DNA from: Acidobacteriota bacterium | GTDB taxonomy: Bacteria; Acidobacteriota; Terriglobia; Acidiferrales; UBA7541 | DNA length: 49,040 nt | Direction: 5' to 3' | Assembly: GCA_003224235.1 (NCBI GenBank) | Contig: QHYU01000147.1 | Location: forward strand, 1-49,040 | Part shown: in pieces, positions 1 through 8,380 of the stretch | How the letters are laid out: each line of letters starts with the position of its first letter | How positions within the stretch are numbered: position 1 is the stretch's first letter | Translations under genes and position numbers: made by a program | Notes under the pieces: model-generated | What the model saw: only the letters and a program-made list of their open reading frames with translations | Databases searched by the model: none | Told to the model about the DNA's origin: nothing

Positions 1-226
1 TCCAACGGCCGGTTGCGCCTGACCGTTGCGTTAAGAGGATTTATCCGAGCGGTCGTTAACCTCCAAGGGCGCGCCCGCCTCCTATGTTGAGTGTGATGAG
101 ACTCGGGGTCTCCGCCGGGCCTGTGAATCTCCCGGCGTGAGGCCGGATTCGTGGCCCCACCTTCTTGGCAAAAGGCTGCATCAATCCGTCTCAAAACGGA
201 AACACGGGCAGAGATGAGAATCCGCT
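1..226. other. Non-coding left edge of window
   Basis: No recognisable gene is seen. An open plus-strand frame from base 1 ends at a TGA near base 110, but it is not recognisable and could be the tail of a gene cut by the window edge. No tRNA or integrase sequence was seen here. Confidence 0.3.
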
Positions 227-1117
227 TCAGCGCCTGGGCAGTTGAAAAACGAGACTGATGGTCGTTTCGGCCTCAATTGGATTTCCGCCTAACGTCGCAG
301 GCTTGTACCGCGACTGCAGTACTGCTTCCATTGCCGCGTCGACAAGCAGCGGATGACCTTGGACAACATCCACTTTCTTCACTTTTCCTTCCCTGTCGAC
401 AATAGCCCGAAGCACAACAACTCCTTCGATGTGCTGCACCTTCGCCGCTATGGGATACTCCGGAGAAACCTGATGAATGAGCGCGAGCGGCTGAATGAAA
501 TGCCCCTTCTCGAAAACACCAGGACCCGCCCCTTCTTCCCAGTTCCAAAAAGGCCATGCCCCCACCCCGATGAAGCGGAATGCTCCTTTTTCATAGACAA
601 ACGTCTCTTCCCAGGAACCTACATCCTTGCCCTTGAGTTGGATTGCAAATCCGAATCGGGCAAGCGACAACTCACGCAGGGGGCGAACCGCGCTGAGCTT
701 GTACACTTGCCGAATCCGCGTGGGCTCCCGCGGCTCATCCTTGTGACGGACCACAAGCCCTGAGCCTTCAGTCTTGCAGACGTCTTGGATGGTTTTCTCT
801 AGAGAACCGGCATACTTCGAGAATAGGCGGTCGTAGCGCTCAGCGAGCTTGGCAGCCTCACCCGCATCGAAGTTCTGTGCAAACCATGCCTCGGAATCGG
901 GAAGCCTGAATTGCTGGAGCAGTCGCTCTCCCGCGGCTGCGTCTCCGGAGCGATGCGCTTGGACGACCGCGTTGAGCTGCGCTCGAAAACCATCATCGGA
1001 CTCGGAGAAAGTGGACGCCGTCTGGGCATTTGCCTGCGGCGTGGGATTCTCGGCACGCCCGATGGACACCGGTGCGGCTATTAATACGCCTATAAGAATC
1101 GCGCGCAGGTTCCCCAT
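227..1117 (-). CDS. Exported protein with TonB C-terminal domain
   Basis: The last 90 or so residues form a TonB C-terminal domain, with the typical 'P-x-YP' entry (SPEYPIAAKV), the V-x-G-x-V strand region and the 'YKPA' segment near the end. The chosen start gives 296 residues: it begins MGNLRAIL, has a hydrophobic signal sequence of about 20 residues, and is preceded by GGAGG a few bases upstream. A longer frame reaches base 1246 but adds 43 residues that do not look like a protein start. There is no proline-rich linker and no membrane anchor after the signal, so it is probably a soluble periplasmic protein and not a classical energy-transducing TonB. The middle region is not recognised. 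It is divergent from the next gene. Confidence 0.75.
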   Translation of the reverse strand: MGNLRAILIGVLIAAPVSIGRAENPTPQANAQTASTFSESDDGFRAQLNAVVQAHRSGDAAAGERLLQQFRLPDSEAWFAQNFDAGEAAKLAERYDRLFSKYAGSLEKTIQDVCKTEGSGLVVRHKDEPREPTRIRQVYKLSAVRPLRELSLARFGFAIQLKGKDVGSWEETFVYEKGAFRFIGVGAWPFWNWEEGAGPGVFEKGHFIQPLALIHQVSPEYPIAAKVQHIEGVVVLRAIVDREGKVKKVDVVQGHPLLVDAAMEAVLQSRYKPATLGGNPIEAETTISLVFQLPRR

Positions 1118-1514
1118 GCGACCTCCATCACTTCCTGAGTCAACGACGAATCGTAGCAAACTCACGCTGTTCATTACATACCTTATCATTGTGAATGGCA
1201 CGCTCCCAACTAGCCGGGAACTCCACAAAGTCGTGCAATGCGCCACTGCCCATCCGGTGCGCGATATAGGATCATCAGGTACTGTGTTGTCCCTGGATCA
1301 TAGCCTTCGCGACGGGGTCAGCAATGGCCACTCGGCGGGAATCAATACGGTCGCTCCGGACGCCCCCAGACCTCTAGGCCGAAAGGCAACCTTTTCGGCT
1401 CACCTGGCCCTTGCCGCCGTTATCCGAACGCTCGCATTTCCTCGACGAGGCGTAGCTAGCGATGTTGTAGAATGCGCGAGCAGCAAAGCACACACCTAAT
1501 ACGGTAGTCAGCAG
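1118..1514. other. Intergenic region between divergent genes
   Basis: This spacer of about 400 bp separates the TonB-domain gene (minus) from the next small exported protein (plus). It should hold promoters for both, but no convincing -35/-10 pair was found. Open frames crossing it show no protein-like composition. Confidence 0.3.
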
Positions 1515-1979
1515 ATGCCAAGTTCTTCCCGAAGACTCAGCGCTGCACGATTCGTCGTCGCCGGATTAACCACAGCATTTTTGTTGGCGGCAGTCTGGCC
1601 CATTACTTCTCCTGCCACTCCGCATTGGGAAGTCTGGGTTGTGGACGAGAATGGGCATGCGCTACAAGGAATGACCGTTCGGCTAGTCTGGGAAAACTAT
1701 TCAGCAGAAAGTGAGTCCCATGAACAGGACTTGCGAACAGACGAGAACGGATATGTCGTTTTCCCCGCTCGGACGTTCAAGGCATCCGCACTGCGACGGC
1801 TCTTCGGAACAATACGGGCCGCCCGAGGTGGTGTTCATGCCAGCTTCGGGCCGCACGCATATGTATTCGCCTTTGGGCGAGGACTTGAGGGAGACGCAGT
1901 AGCGCACGGCTACATCACAGATTGGACCGGCAAACCCGACGAGATGCAGTCACGAATAGTCGCGGGGGCCAAAAGGTAA
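1515..1979 (+). CDS. Small exported protein, unknown function
   Basis: The 154-residue product has a basic N-terminus and a hydrophobic stretch (about residues 12-30) ending in small residues, which fits a signal peptide. The following part (WEVWVVDENGHALQGMTVRL, then TDENGYVVFPARTF) reads like the two strand regions of a carboxypeptidase-regulatory-like or transthyretin-like beta-sandwich. That fold is common in surface and periplasmic proteins. No catalytic motif is seen. The neighbours give no functional hint. The family assignment is tentative. Confidence 0.55.
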   Translation: MPSSSRRLSAARFVVAGLTTAFLLAAVWPITSPATPHWEVWVVDENGHALQGMTVRLVWENYSAESESHEQDLRTDENGYVVFPARTFKASALRRLFGTIRAARGGVHASFGPHAYVFAFGRGLEGDAVAHGYITDWTGKPDEMQSRIVAGAKR

Positions 1980-2506
1980 CCCTTCTGGCAGGACCTGACG
2001 GACCACTTGATTGATCCAATCGATGTAAGGCGGGCTGGGTGGTGGCCCGAGGCTACTTGTCGCGAGCACTCTTAGCTTCTGGAGGGAAAGCGGAAAACTC
2101 GGCTTGCCAGTAGATCTATCAAAACCTTCGTGACCGCTTTCCGCTGCTTCGGCTTAGGCTCAAGGTCGTCCAGCATTAGGTGGCACGCCCTGACGCACTC
2201 ATTGCAGATGTACGCACGCCCGCGTCCGCCGCAACCACGGGCGGCTTCCTTCTAACGGCTTTATCGAACGCGCGCAGAGCATCGCGCCTCCCTAAACGAC
2301 TTCGCCAAACGCGCGTCCGATAAAGCACTAGCGTGATTGTGAAATGATTCGAAATGGAATCTTTTCCGCTCAGTTTCCGGATAGCCGACTATGTGGATTG
2401 GCAGCCTGTTGACTTGACACTAGGTGTGACTTAACATCCGCGCGAATAGGGGAGGCGTGGAAGCAATTAGATTGAACTTATACTCGCTACCCTACATTTC
2501 GGGTTC
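1980..2506. other. Long intergenic region upstream of ABC exporter genes
   Basis: About 530 bp without an intact gene. On the minus strand it holds a broken zinc-finger fragment (2072-2251, listed separately). A TATACT box at 2479-2484, 23 bp before the ABC ATPase start, could be a -10 element, but no good -35 partner is seen. Confidence 0.35.
2072..2251 (-). pseudogene. Remnant of a ClpX-type C4 zinc-finger protein
   Basis: The minus-strand frame reads AYICNECVRAC followed by about 35 residues to a TAA stop at 2072-2074. YICNECV is the hallmark second half of the ClpX-type C4 zinc finger. The first Cys pair and any ATG, GTG or TTG start are missing: the frame is closed by a TAG at 2252-2254. 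The preceding bases encode residues like the expected finger (VAADAGVR) only in a neighbouring frame, so a frameshift is likely. No AAA+ ATPase part follows. The source could have been a small stand-alone zinc-finger protein or a clpX fragment. Confidence 0.45.
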
Positions 2507-3256
2507 GTGAACACCATGCGCATACGTTTAACAGGGCTCAACAAACGCTATGGCAAGGTCCATGCGCTCAAGAATGCGTCACTGACGGTTGAACCTGGGC
2601 AGATCGTTTCTGTGCTGGGTCCAAACGGAGCCGGGAAGACGACCCTGCTGCGCTGCCTTGCAGGTATTGTCGGAGCTACATCAGGAGACATTTTCTTCGA
2701 TGAGGAGCGCTTCACGCGCGGCAACATGAGTCTGCGGCGGCGAATAACTTTCCTACCCGATTTCCCCATCGCGTTTCCTCACAACACAGTCCTTCGACAC
2801 GTCGGGATGGTTCTGAGGCTGTACGAGGCGGATCAGCCAAGTGTTGAAACCCGGGTTATGGAGTTATTGCGCGGATTCGACCTGATGCCTCTCATCGACA
2901 CGCCAATGGCACAGCTTTCGCGCGGTCAAGCGTATAAGGCCGCCTTGGCAGCGTTGATTGCAACGGATTCCGAGGTCCTGCTGCTGGACGAGCCATTTGC
3001 GTCTGGCATGGACCCTAACGGCATCACGTTTCTGAAACGTGAGGCGCGCGAAGCCGCCAGGCGCGGCCACACTGTGATTTATTCCACGCAGATTCTGGAT
3101 ATAGCCGAGAAGCTTTCGGACCGTGTATGCGTGATCGACCGGGGAGAAATCCGGCACTATGCCCCGCTAGCTGAGCTCCCTGGCGTGGTTGCGGGGCATG
3201 CGAATGGAGGCGTGCTTGAAGGGTTGTTTCAGCAGTTGCGGGAGAGTGCACAGTGA
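2507..3256 (+). CDS. ABC transporter ATP-binding protein
   Basis: The 249-residue cytoplasmic ATPase subunit probably powers the membrane protein encoded directly after it. Walker A is GPNGAGKT at residues 38-45, the signature is LSRGQ at 137-141, and Walker B is VLLLDEP at 157-163 with a D-loop (SGMDP). The Q-loop position reads FLPDFP and the H-loop position reads IYSTQ, so the usual Gln and His are replaced by Asp 85 and Gln 195. The GTG at 2507 or the ATG at 2516 could be the start; neither has a clear Shine-Dalgarno site. The substrate cannot be told from sequence. Confidence 0.85.
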   Translation: MNTMRIRLTGLNKRYGKVHALKNASLTVEPGQIVSVLGPNGAGKTTLLRCLAGIVGATSGDIFFDEERFTRGNMSLRRRITFLPDFPIAFPHNTVLRHVGMVLRLYEADQPSVETRVMELLRGFDLMPLIDTPMAQLSRGQAYKAALAALIATDSEVLLLDEPFASGMDPNGITFLKREAREAARRGHTVIYSTQILDIAEKLSDRVCVIDRGEIRHYAPLAELPGVVAGHANGGVLEGLFQQLRESAQ

Positions 3257-4923
3257 TTCTCGGATCGCCAGCGCTTGAACGCCGGTTGCGGAAAGAAGCC
3301 AAGCGTGAGATGCGCTCCGACAGGGCGCTATGGAGGGACTACCGACGGCACCGCACCGTATGGCTGAGGCGCAAACTGCGCGCGAACGGTCGCGTCGCCC
3401 TGCTCTTTGTGTATTTCATCTTTCTTGAACAGATGGTTGTGCGCGGTGGCGGGCTTGCGTTGCTTGGCGTGGCGATTTACGCATCGGCCACAACGCTGTT
3501 CCGGGCTTTCACGTTTCGCGCAAACGTTCTGCAAGGTTACGATCGCACCGTCCTCCTCCATTTGCCGATATCTGATGAGGAATTCTTCACGCATGAGTGG
3601 AACGGCTTTGTTTTTTCATGGAGCCGCGCCTTTGTTTTGTTCTTCATCGCATACGAGGCAACATTGTTCGGTTCCGGGCTGACCGGGAAGCAATTGGCAG
3701 TGGCGGCCCTTGCGGCAGCACTCCAGAGCCTATGCGGGTTGTCTGTTGCCTCGTGGCTGATTGCGTACGTTCGCAAAGCCAAGGTCGGACTTGCATCAAC
3801 GGCTTTATACATTCTGATCCTCGTCTGCTTATGGGTACCGGCCGCTTCAATCCGGTATTTGTGGTCGGCTGTGCTGATTACCCCCGGGGGATGGGTTTCG
3901 CATGGCTTTGCGGGCCTGACGGGCTCCGCGCCTAGCCGTGAGACTTTCTGGCTCGTGCCCGCATTTGCAGTTGCGATCTTGTTGCCTTTTGCTTACGGAG
4001 CATTGCGACGTCGAATGCTGGTGGAACTCACATCCCAGACGTCAGGCGAATCAGTGGGGCTCGACGAATTGCTGGCGGAACGAGAACCCGATGTAGAGGA
4101 ACTGCCAGGACAAGTTAAACCGTTGGATCCTGATGCTGCGATCTGGCAGGGTCACTTTTTGCAAGGCGCCGATTGGGCTCGCTCAGGGTGGCTAGAGAAG
4201 GTTGCAGTGCGATGGTTCACTTCGCGTGAAAAGACAATCGCCGAATTTATGCTCGGTGACCAGCTTGGAGCATGGTCAAAGAGGTGGGGCACGGCAGCAT
4301 TGATTTCAGGGCTGGGCATTATCTTGACGTTCGCCTTACAACCGCTTCCATCGTGGGTTTTGTTCCTGCCGATTGTTGCGGGGGGAATGTGTGGAGCACC
4401 ACTATTCGGCGGGTTCTGGTTGGGATTCAACGGAGCTCCCGCGTCAGGACAGCTGATGCCCGCATATGCGAGTTTTCCGATCAGTTACGCAGAGATTTCC
4501 CGCGTAATGTTCAAGAGCAATGCAATTCGGATTCTGGCATGGACTCCACTCGCGTTGGCATATGCCACTGCGCTGGCCGTCCGCATGGGGCATTCGGCTG
4601 CATACGGAGTGACAATCGGAATTGAGATTGTCGTAATCGTTGTGGCCGTTCAACCGGCCATGGTTGTGGGGCATTTTTCCGTGGGGTCGAATGACACGAA
4701 ACAGATCAATTGGCCGACGCTGTCCTATTTCGGCTTAGCGCTGATTCTCTTTGTCATTGTGATAGCTGCGAGCATCGCTCTTTTCGAGGTAGAGGCTCTG
4801 GAGATGAAAGTGCTCGCTGCCCTTGCGCTCGGCGTCGTCAACGTAGTCGGGTGGGTTGGCTATAGGCTCTTGTTTAATAGCGGCGCCATGGATCTGCTGC
4901 GCCTCGAAGAAAGCGAGTTCTGA
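3253..4923 (+). CDS. Putative ABC-2-type transporter membrane subunit
   Basis: This 556-residue protein has a basic N-terminus followed by several hydrophobic segments in two clusters (about residues 45-250 and 345-550), separated by a hydrophilic acidic stretch (about 258-335). That layout suits an ABC-2-type exporter permease, although no family-specific motif was recognised. Its GTG start overlaps the stop of the ATPase gene by 4 bp (GTGA), which strongly suggests a coupled two-gene exporter. A hairpin right after the stop may end the transcript. Substrate unknown. Confidence 0.7.
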   Translation: MILGSPALERRLRKEAKREMRSDRALWRDYRRHRTVWLRRKLRANGRVALLFVYFIFLEQMVVRGGGLALLGVAIYASATTLFRAFTFRANVLQGYDRTVLLHLPISDEEFFTHEWNGFVFSWSRAFVLFFIAYEATLFGSGLTGKQLAVAALAAALQSLCGLSVASWLIAYVRKAKVGLASTALYILILVCLWVPAASIRYLWSAVLITPGGWVSHGFAGLTGSAPSRETFWLVPAFAVAILLPFAYGALRRRMLVELTSQTSGESVGLDELLAEREPDVEELPGQVKPLDPDAAIWQGHFLQGADWARSGWLEKVAVRWFTSREKTIAEFMLGDQLGAWSKRWGTAALISGLGIILTFALQPLPSWVLFLPIVAGGMCGAPLFGGFWLGFNGAPASGQLMPAYASFPISYAEISRVMFKSNAIRILAWTPLALAYATALAVRMGHSAAYGVTIGIEIVVIVVAVQPAMVVGHFSVGSNDTKQINWPTLSYFGLALILFVIVIAASIALFEVEALEMKVLAALALGVVNVVGWVGYRLLFNSGAMDLLRLEESEF

Positions 4924-4935
4924 CTGACGAGACCA

Positions 4936-4967
4936 AGGGGCACGGCTGAACCGTGCCCCTCGGATTT
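4936..4967 (+). terminator. Hairpin terminator candidate after ABC exporter operon
   Basis: A perfect 10-bp stem (AGGGGCACGG at 4936-4945 pairing with CCGTGCCCCT at 4951-4960) with a CTGAA loop lies 13 bp past the stop codon. The following T-stretch is weak (cggatttgt), so it may be an imperfect intrinsic terminator or a dispersed repeat. Confidence 0.55.
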
Positions 4968-4977
4968 GTCGGCTGTA

Positions 4978-5122
4978 GTGGTTTCGCTGCGAGCCGTCAT
5001 ACCGCCCGGTCATCATGCAGCATTTGTTGGAATTTGCGCCCGGAGCCACAGGGACACGGGTCATTCCGGCCCAGTTTCTCAAAGAGCTCTTTATCCCCGT
5101 GCACAACGCGGAAATCCGCGTT
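4978..5122 (-). pseudogene. Frameshifted SEC-C motif protein fragment
   Basis: Read on the minus strand, one frame gives [20 protein letters not shown] and then GRKFQ, the first part of a SEC-C zinc-binding motif (CxC pair). The expected continuation, KCC plus [10 protein letters not shown], lies in a different frame directly after. The Cys-rich motif is therefore split by a frameshift. No start codon with a ribosome site lies upstream; a GTG at 5102-5104 is possible. It looks like the decayed C-terminal end of a SEC-C (SecA-tail-like) protein. A sequencing error could give the same picture. Confidence 0.5.
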
Positions 5123-5136
5123 AGAAGGAGAAAGGC

Positions 5137-6246
5137 ATGAAGGCCGCAATCATCCTTTTAGTCTCGGGCCTGCTGACCGCGTTGGCATTCTACTTGGTGT
5201 GGATGAACAGGGCATCGGAGAAAATCCTCACTGCGGTCATCCCAGTTGCGGTCGCGGGCCTAGCTGGCGTCTTTATTGCGGTATTCGTGTTTGGCGGTGA
5301 ACCAGCCATCACAGCAGTATTTCCTTCCAGTTTCCAATATCGTCTCGCGAGCAAAATGCCTGCTAATCTTCCATGGCTTTTGATGAGTCGCAGGTTCACC
5401 CCATCTCAGTTTGCTCCGGCGCGGCTCTATAAGGTTCATCCGGAGTTCTTCACTGACCCCTCTGATAAGGATGGGGCAACGCTGTACCACCACTTACTAC
5501 AGCGAGCAATCATCGACTGGATGGGGATGTTGTACAGCGGAACTTGGCAGTTGGAGATCCTGCAATTCGAACTACCTAGTGGCCACGAAGGGCGCTTTCA
5601 GCCTGCAGAAGGTGCATCCAAAAAGTCAGAGACACTCTCAACTGAACAAGTAGAGAGCCTATTGAAGGGAAACAAGTTTGCCGATATGCGTGCTGGGATA
5701 CGTCCACAGATCACACTGCCCCCAGGCACCAAAATGAAGATAACTCCACCGCAGACCAGGGCTGGCGCCCTCGAAACCGGTGAGATCCTTCTCGAAAATA
5801 AGTTTTGCAGCATCTCGATTAAGACCCAAGCCTCTTCCTGGTTTGCCGGGATAGGTGCCTACAAACAGCTCGCAGGGATCAATGATGAAGAGAACAACGG
5901 GCTCGCGACCGCGAACTACATTGTCAGAATCAACGTTCGGTTCGACCGCTTGCGCAGTAGCCACCCCCAAATGGCCCTGTATAAGACTTGGGCGTCCGAG
6001 CTCTCTGTTGGGCTTAGAAAGCAATTCGACGAACAAGTGATCTGGTCGAAGACTAAGGACGATTTCGTCTTTTCGCAACTGAAGGGACAATTCGGTGAGC
6101 AGCCCCCGCTACACCAGACCACGGTATCTTCTGAGGGTATAACAGACCATACTTTGACCGGGGGCGTTGCGCCCGACAAGCCGTCCTCCCAGTCAGTGCA
6201 TGGTCACGCCAAAGTGAGTTCGCGAGAGAACAAACCCAAAGAATAG
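5137..6246 (+). CDS. Membrane-anchored protein, unknown function
   Basis: The 369-residue product starts with two hydrophobic helices (about residues 3-22 and 31-52), followed by a hydrophilic domain of about 310 residues that should lie on one side of the membrane. A clear ribosome site (AGAAGGAG) precedes the ATG. No domain was recognised in the soluble part. Codons are richer in A/T at third positions than in the core genes further right, consistent with acquired DNA. It stands alone: the next intact gene is over 600 bp away and on the other strand. Confidence 0.65.
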   Translation: MKAAIILLVSGLLTALAFYLVWMNRASEKILTAVIPVAVAGLAGVFIAVFVFGGEPAITAVFPSSFQYRLASKMPANLPWLLMSRRFTPSQFAPARLYKVHPEFFTDPSDKDGATLYHHLLQRAIIDWMGMLYSGTWQLEILQFELPSGHEGRFQPAEGASKKSETLSTEQVESLLKGNKFADMRAGIRPQITLPPGTKMKITPPQTRAGALETGEILLENKFCSISIKTQASSWFAGIGAYKQLAGINDEENNGLATANYIVRINVRFDRLRSSHPQMALYKTWASELSVGLRKQFDEQVIWSKTKDDFVFSQLKGQFGEQPPLHQTTVSSEGITDHTLTGGVAPDKPSSQSVHGHAKVSSRENKPKE

Positions 6247-6862
6247 ATGGAAGTTGAGAGGGGGAATTCCCTTTCCACTCGAAATTGCTTGCCGATGGTT
6301 CCAGGCGTCCCGAGCGAATCGGAGCCGATGACACCCTAATCAGAAACTACAGCCTCGGTGCGTCGAAACCATGTGGTTTCGGCAGGCCACATGATAAACA
6401 CGCCTCACAGGTGAAATCAGAGACTTACGCGCTGAGTTTCGTAAACCCTTTAGACAATCCGCTGATCTACACAACCTAAGTCTGACCTTAGTCTGCGACT
6501 TCCGAATGGGGGCTCTAATGCTTGACACCATGCCCGCCCCGGAGTAGGTTGCGTCCAGATTCCGGTTGGACGGTCTGTCTTTCTGGTGGCGACTCGCAAT
6601 GACCATACGCTTGATCTGTTAAGACCATCCGAAACTGTTACCTGTTTGTCTGATCTCGCGAGCCAAAGTTACGATGCCTACGTCTTAAAAACGGTATCAA
6701 ATGGGCCTGGGCTGAGTATCCTGCAAGCGGCAGAAGCAGTAGGCGTTCCAGCCATCAACAACTCACGATCGATCAGTTTTGGGGTTGTCCCCTGGGGTGA
6801 GACAAACGGTTAAGATCCACAGATTCGGCTTTGCTCGCTGTAACCCTGAGCAAGATTGGGGG
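6247..6862. other. Long spacer with gene debris
   Basis: About 600 bp without an intact gene. It holds a perfect inverted repeat (CGAAACCA-TG-TGGTTTCG, 6364-6381) and a truncated ATP-grasp-like fragment at 6586-6813, listed separately. Nothing else is recognisable. Confidence 0.35.
6586..6813 (+). pseudogene. Truncated N-terminal fragment resembling ATP-grasp ligases
   Basis: The 75-residue frame contains YDAYVLKTVSNGPGLSILQA followed by AEAVGVPAINNSRSI. This resembles the pre-ATP-grasp region of RimK/LysX-like ligases and inositol-phosphate-kinase-like proteins, where a 'YVLK' strand precedes a helix and a 'GVPxxN' strand. The frame stops shortly after the point where the ATP-grasp domain should begin, and no continuation is seen in other frames. 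It is therefore probably a decayed gene. The homology is from memory of the fold and is uncertain. Confidence 0.35.
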
Positions 6863-7465
6863 TCACTTCTTGCGCGCTCGGCGCTGCGCGTAGTCTCGTC
6901 GAGATTGTCGATGGGCGGAAGGAGCAGGCTCCCGTTGCTTGAGAAATCGTGCCATCCGAACCCGCTGCGCGCACGAGTCACTACAATAAATTTGCTTCGG
7001 ACGCTGAAACAGGAAGAGTCTCCGGCATCCCTCGCGCTGGCACACGTGCAGCCAAGGCGCGACCTCGGTCAAGAGCTCAAAGACTCGCGTAAAGAAGAGA
7101 TGACGGGGGTCGCGGGATCCGGTCCGGGCAACCCGGCCATGGAGCTGATCCCAGACGATCCCGTCTTGGAACGTCTCCACGTTGGTGATGTCGATTGCGA
7201 GTGCAGGGCGAATGAATGGCTTCCTATCCCGTAAATCGTCGAGGCCTTCACGTAGCGCGTTCACAATCCGCTCCGCCCGATTCGCCTTGAGAAAGAAGCC
7301 CCAGCGAGGTACCTGCCTACCGGGTTCCCGGACCGCTAGAAACTTGTTGACGAGCTCAACCTGGGACTTAGTGTCAAGCGTCTGGCCCCTGTCGTAGAGC
7401 TCCATGAGCAAGTCGAACCCCATCTGTGCGTCGGTCTTCGGGCGGGGTGCCTTTCCTGAGGTCAT
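6863..7465 (-). CDS. CGNR-type zinc-finger protein
   Basis: The 200-residue product ends in a CGNR-like zinc finger: C142-x4-C147, then C161-x3-C165, followed by AQRVRMARFL. The CSDSCAQR sequence is a variant of the CGN-R pattern, and a basic tail follows. Such proteins are thought to bind DNA and act as transcription regulators. The N-terminal part corresponds in position to the ABATE-type region but is not clearly recognisable. The ATG is preceded by AAGGGAAGC. A promoter candidate lies just upstream (7486-7515). The target is unknown. Confidence 0.7.
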   Translation of the reverse strand: MTSGKAPRPKTDAQMGFDLLMELYDRGQTLDTKSQVELVNKFLAVREPGRQVPRWGFFLKANRAERIVNALREGLDDLRDRKPFIRPALAIDITNVETFQDGIVWDQLHGRVARTGSRDPRHLFFTRVFELLTEVAPWLHVCQREGCRRLFLFQRPKQIYCSDSCAQRVRMARFLKQREPAPSAHRQSRRDYAQRRARKK

Positions 7466-7485
7466 GCTTCCCTTGCGCTAGAGAT

Positions 7486-7515
7486 CACATATCACGGGGC
7501 TCAGAATGAAGTCAA
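7486..7515 (-). promoter_or_regulatory. Promoter candidate for the CGNR protein gene
   Basis: On the minus strand TTGACT and TATGTG are separated by 18 bp, about 20 bp before the start codon of the CGNR gene. It was matched by eye to the sigma-70 consensus. Confidence 0.35.
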
Positions 7516-7755
7516 CGCCGAAAATGGAGTTTGAGACGTTAACGGTGAAAATACATATTAAGATACTGTTTGCCGTTCGCGGGAATTGAATTGTACAGCG
7601 AAGGCGCTATCCTGCAAGATGCGCGCCGGCTGGTGAAGCGGAGGCGGGCTCTGCGGGAGCGCAACCCGCCAAGGAATAGCCAACTGGAAAATCATCAAAC
7701 CGATGAGACCCCGGGCGGTCCTCCGACGGCCGCCCCGGCACGCGCACCTGATGTT

Positions 7756-8262
7756 CTATCCGGCTCTTCTGGCCTTGGTGGGTACCAGTCCGTGGCCTCC
7801 CACGGGCTCGGTCACTGCGCTGTTGCCGAAGCTCGCGATCAGTGGTTTGCCCCGAACTATGGCCCGCTGCACAGAAGGAAGCGATAGCGAAGCCCGATGG
7901 CTCTGCTCGCTATCCCAGACTTCCGTAATCCAGATTGCGTTGGCGTCAGCTGGATCCTTTGCGACCACGTAACTTAGGCAGCCGGGCATGTCGGATATGC
8001 CCTCAAGCAAGATCGAGATCAGTGCTTCACGCTGTCCCGGCACAGCGACCATTTTGCCAATTAGTCCGTACATTTTCTTCTCTCTCGCTGTCAGTGGATT
8101 ATTGCCGGTAGTCAAGCTGGACAGCGCTGCTGAACCGGCCATCACAATGAAGTCGCGTCGCCCGATCCGAGCCTCAACACCGGAATTGCCTTTCGGTTGG
8201 GCGCAGCGGTGCGAGCAATCCCTGCTTCCTCCAATGCCATGAAACAAAAACAACATACTCAA
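7756..8262 (-). CDS. Tat-exported antibiotic biosynthesis monooxygenase (ABM) domain protein
   Basis: The C-terminal part (about residues 64-150) reads as an ABM-fold domain: MYGLIGKMVAVPGQREAL, then GCLSYVVAKDP, then an 'IWITEVWDSEQSH' strand-helix. These small dimeric alpha/beta-barrel proteins are often quinone or heme-degrading monooxygenases, but most have unknown substrates. Upstream is a twin-arginine signal (RRDFIVMAGSAA at about residues 35-46), so the protein is probably exported folded. The n-region before the twin Arg is unusually long, and the true start is uncertain (ATG at 8262 or 8256). Confidence 0.7.
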   Translation of the reverse strand: MSMLFLFHGIGGSRDCSHRCAQPKGNSGVEARIGRRDFIVMAGSAALSSLTTGNNPLTAREKKMYGLIGKMVAVPGQREALISILLEGISDMPGCLSYVVAKDPADANAIWITEVWDSEQSHRASLSLPSVQRAIVRGKPLIASFGNSAVTEPVGGHGLVPTKARRAG

Positions 8263-8380
8263 TGCTGGAAGGAAATCGCTAAGCGAAAAGTTTGCATGCC
8301 TCTTCCCGGCCCAGGCGTGTGGGGCATTGCAGAGCTGTTGTCGCGCAGTCCGCGGTTACGGAAAACCTGAGAAACGGTTG

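Noticed and set aside
2414-2437. TTGACA as -35 box of a promoter for the ABC exporter
   Set aside because: No -10 hexamer at 16-18 bp; the nearest TAACAT is only 12 bp away.
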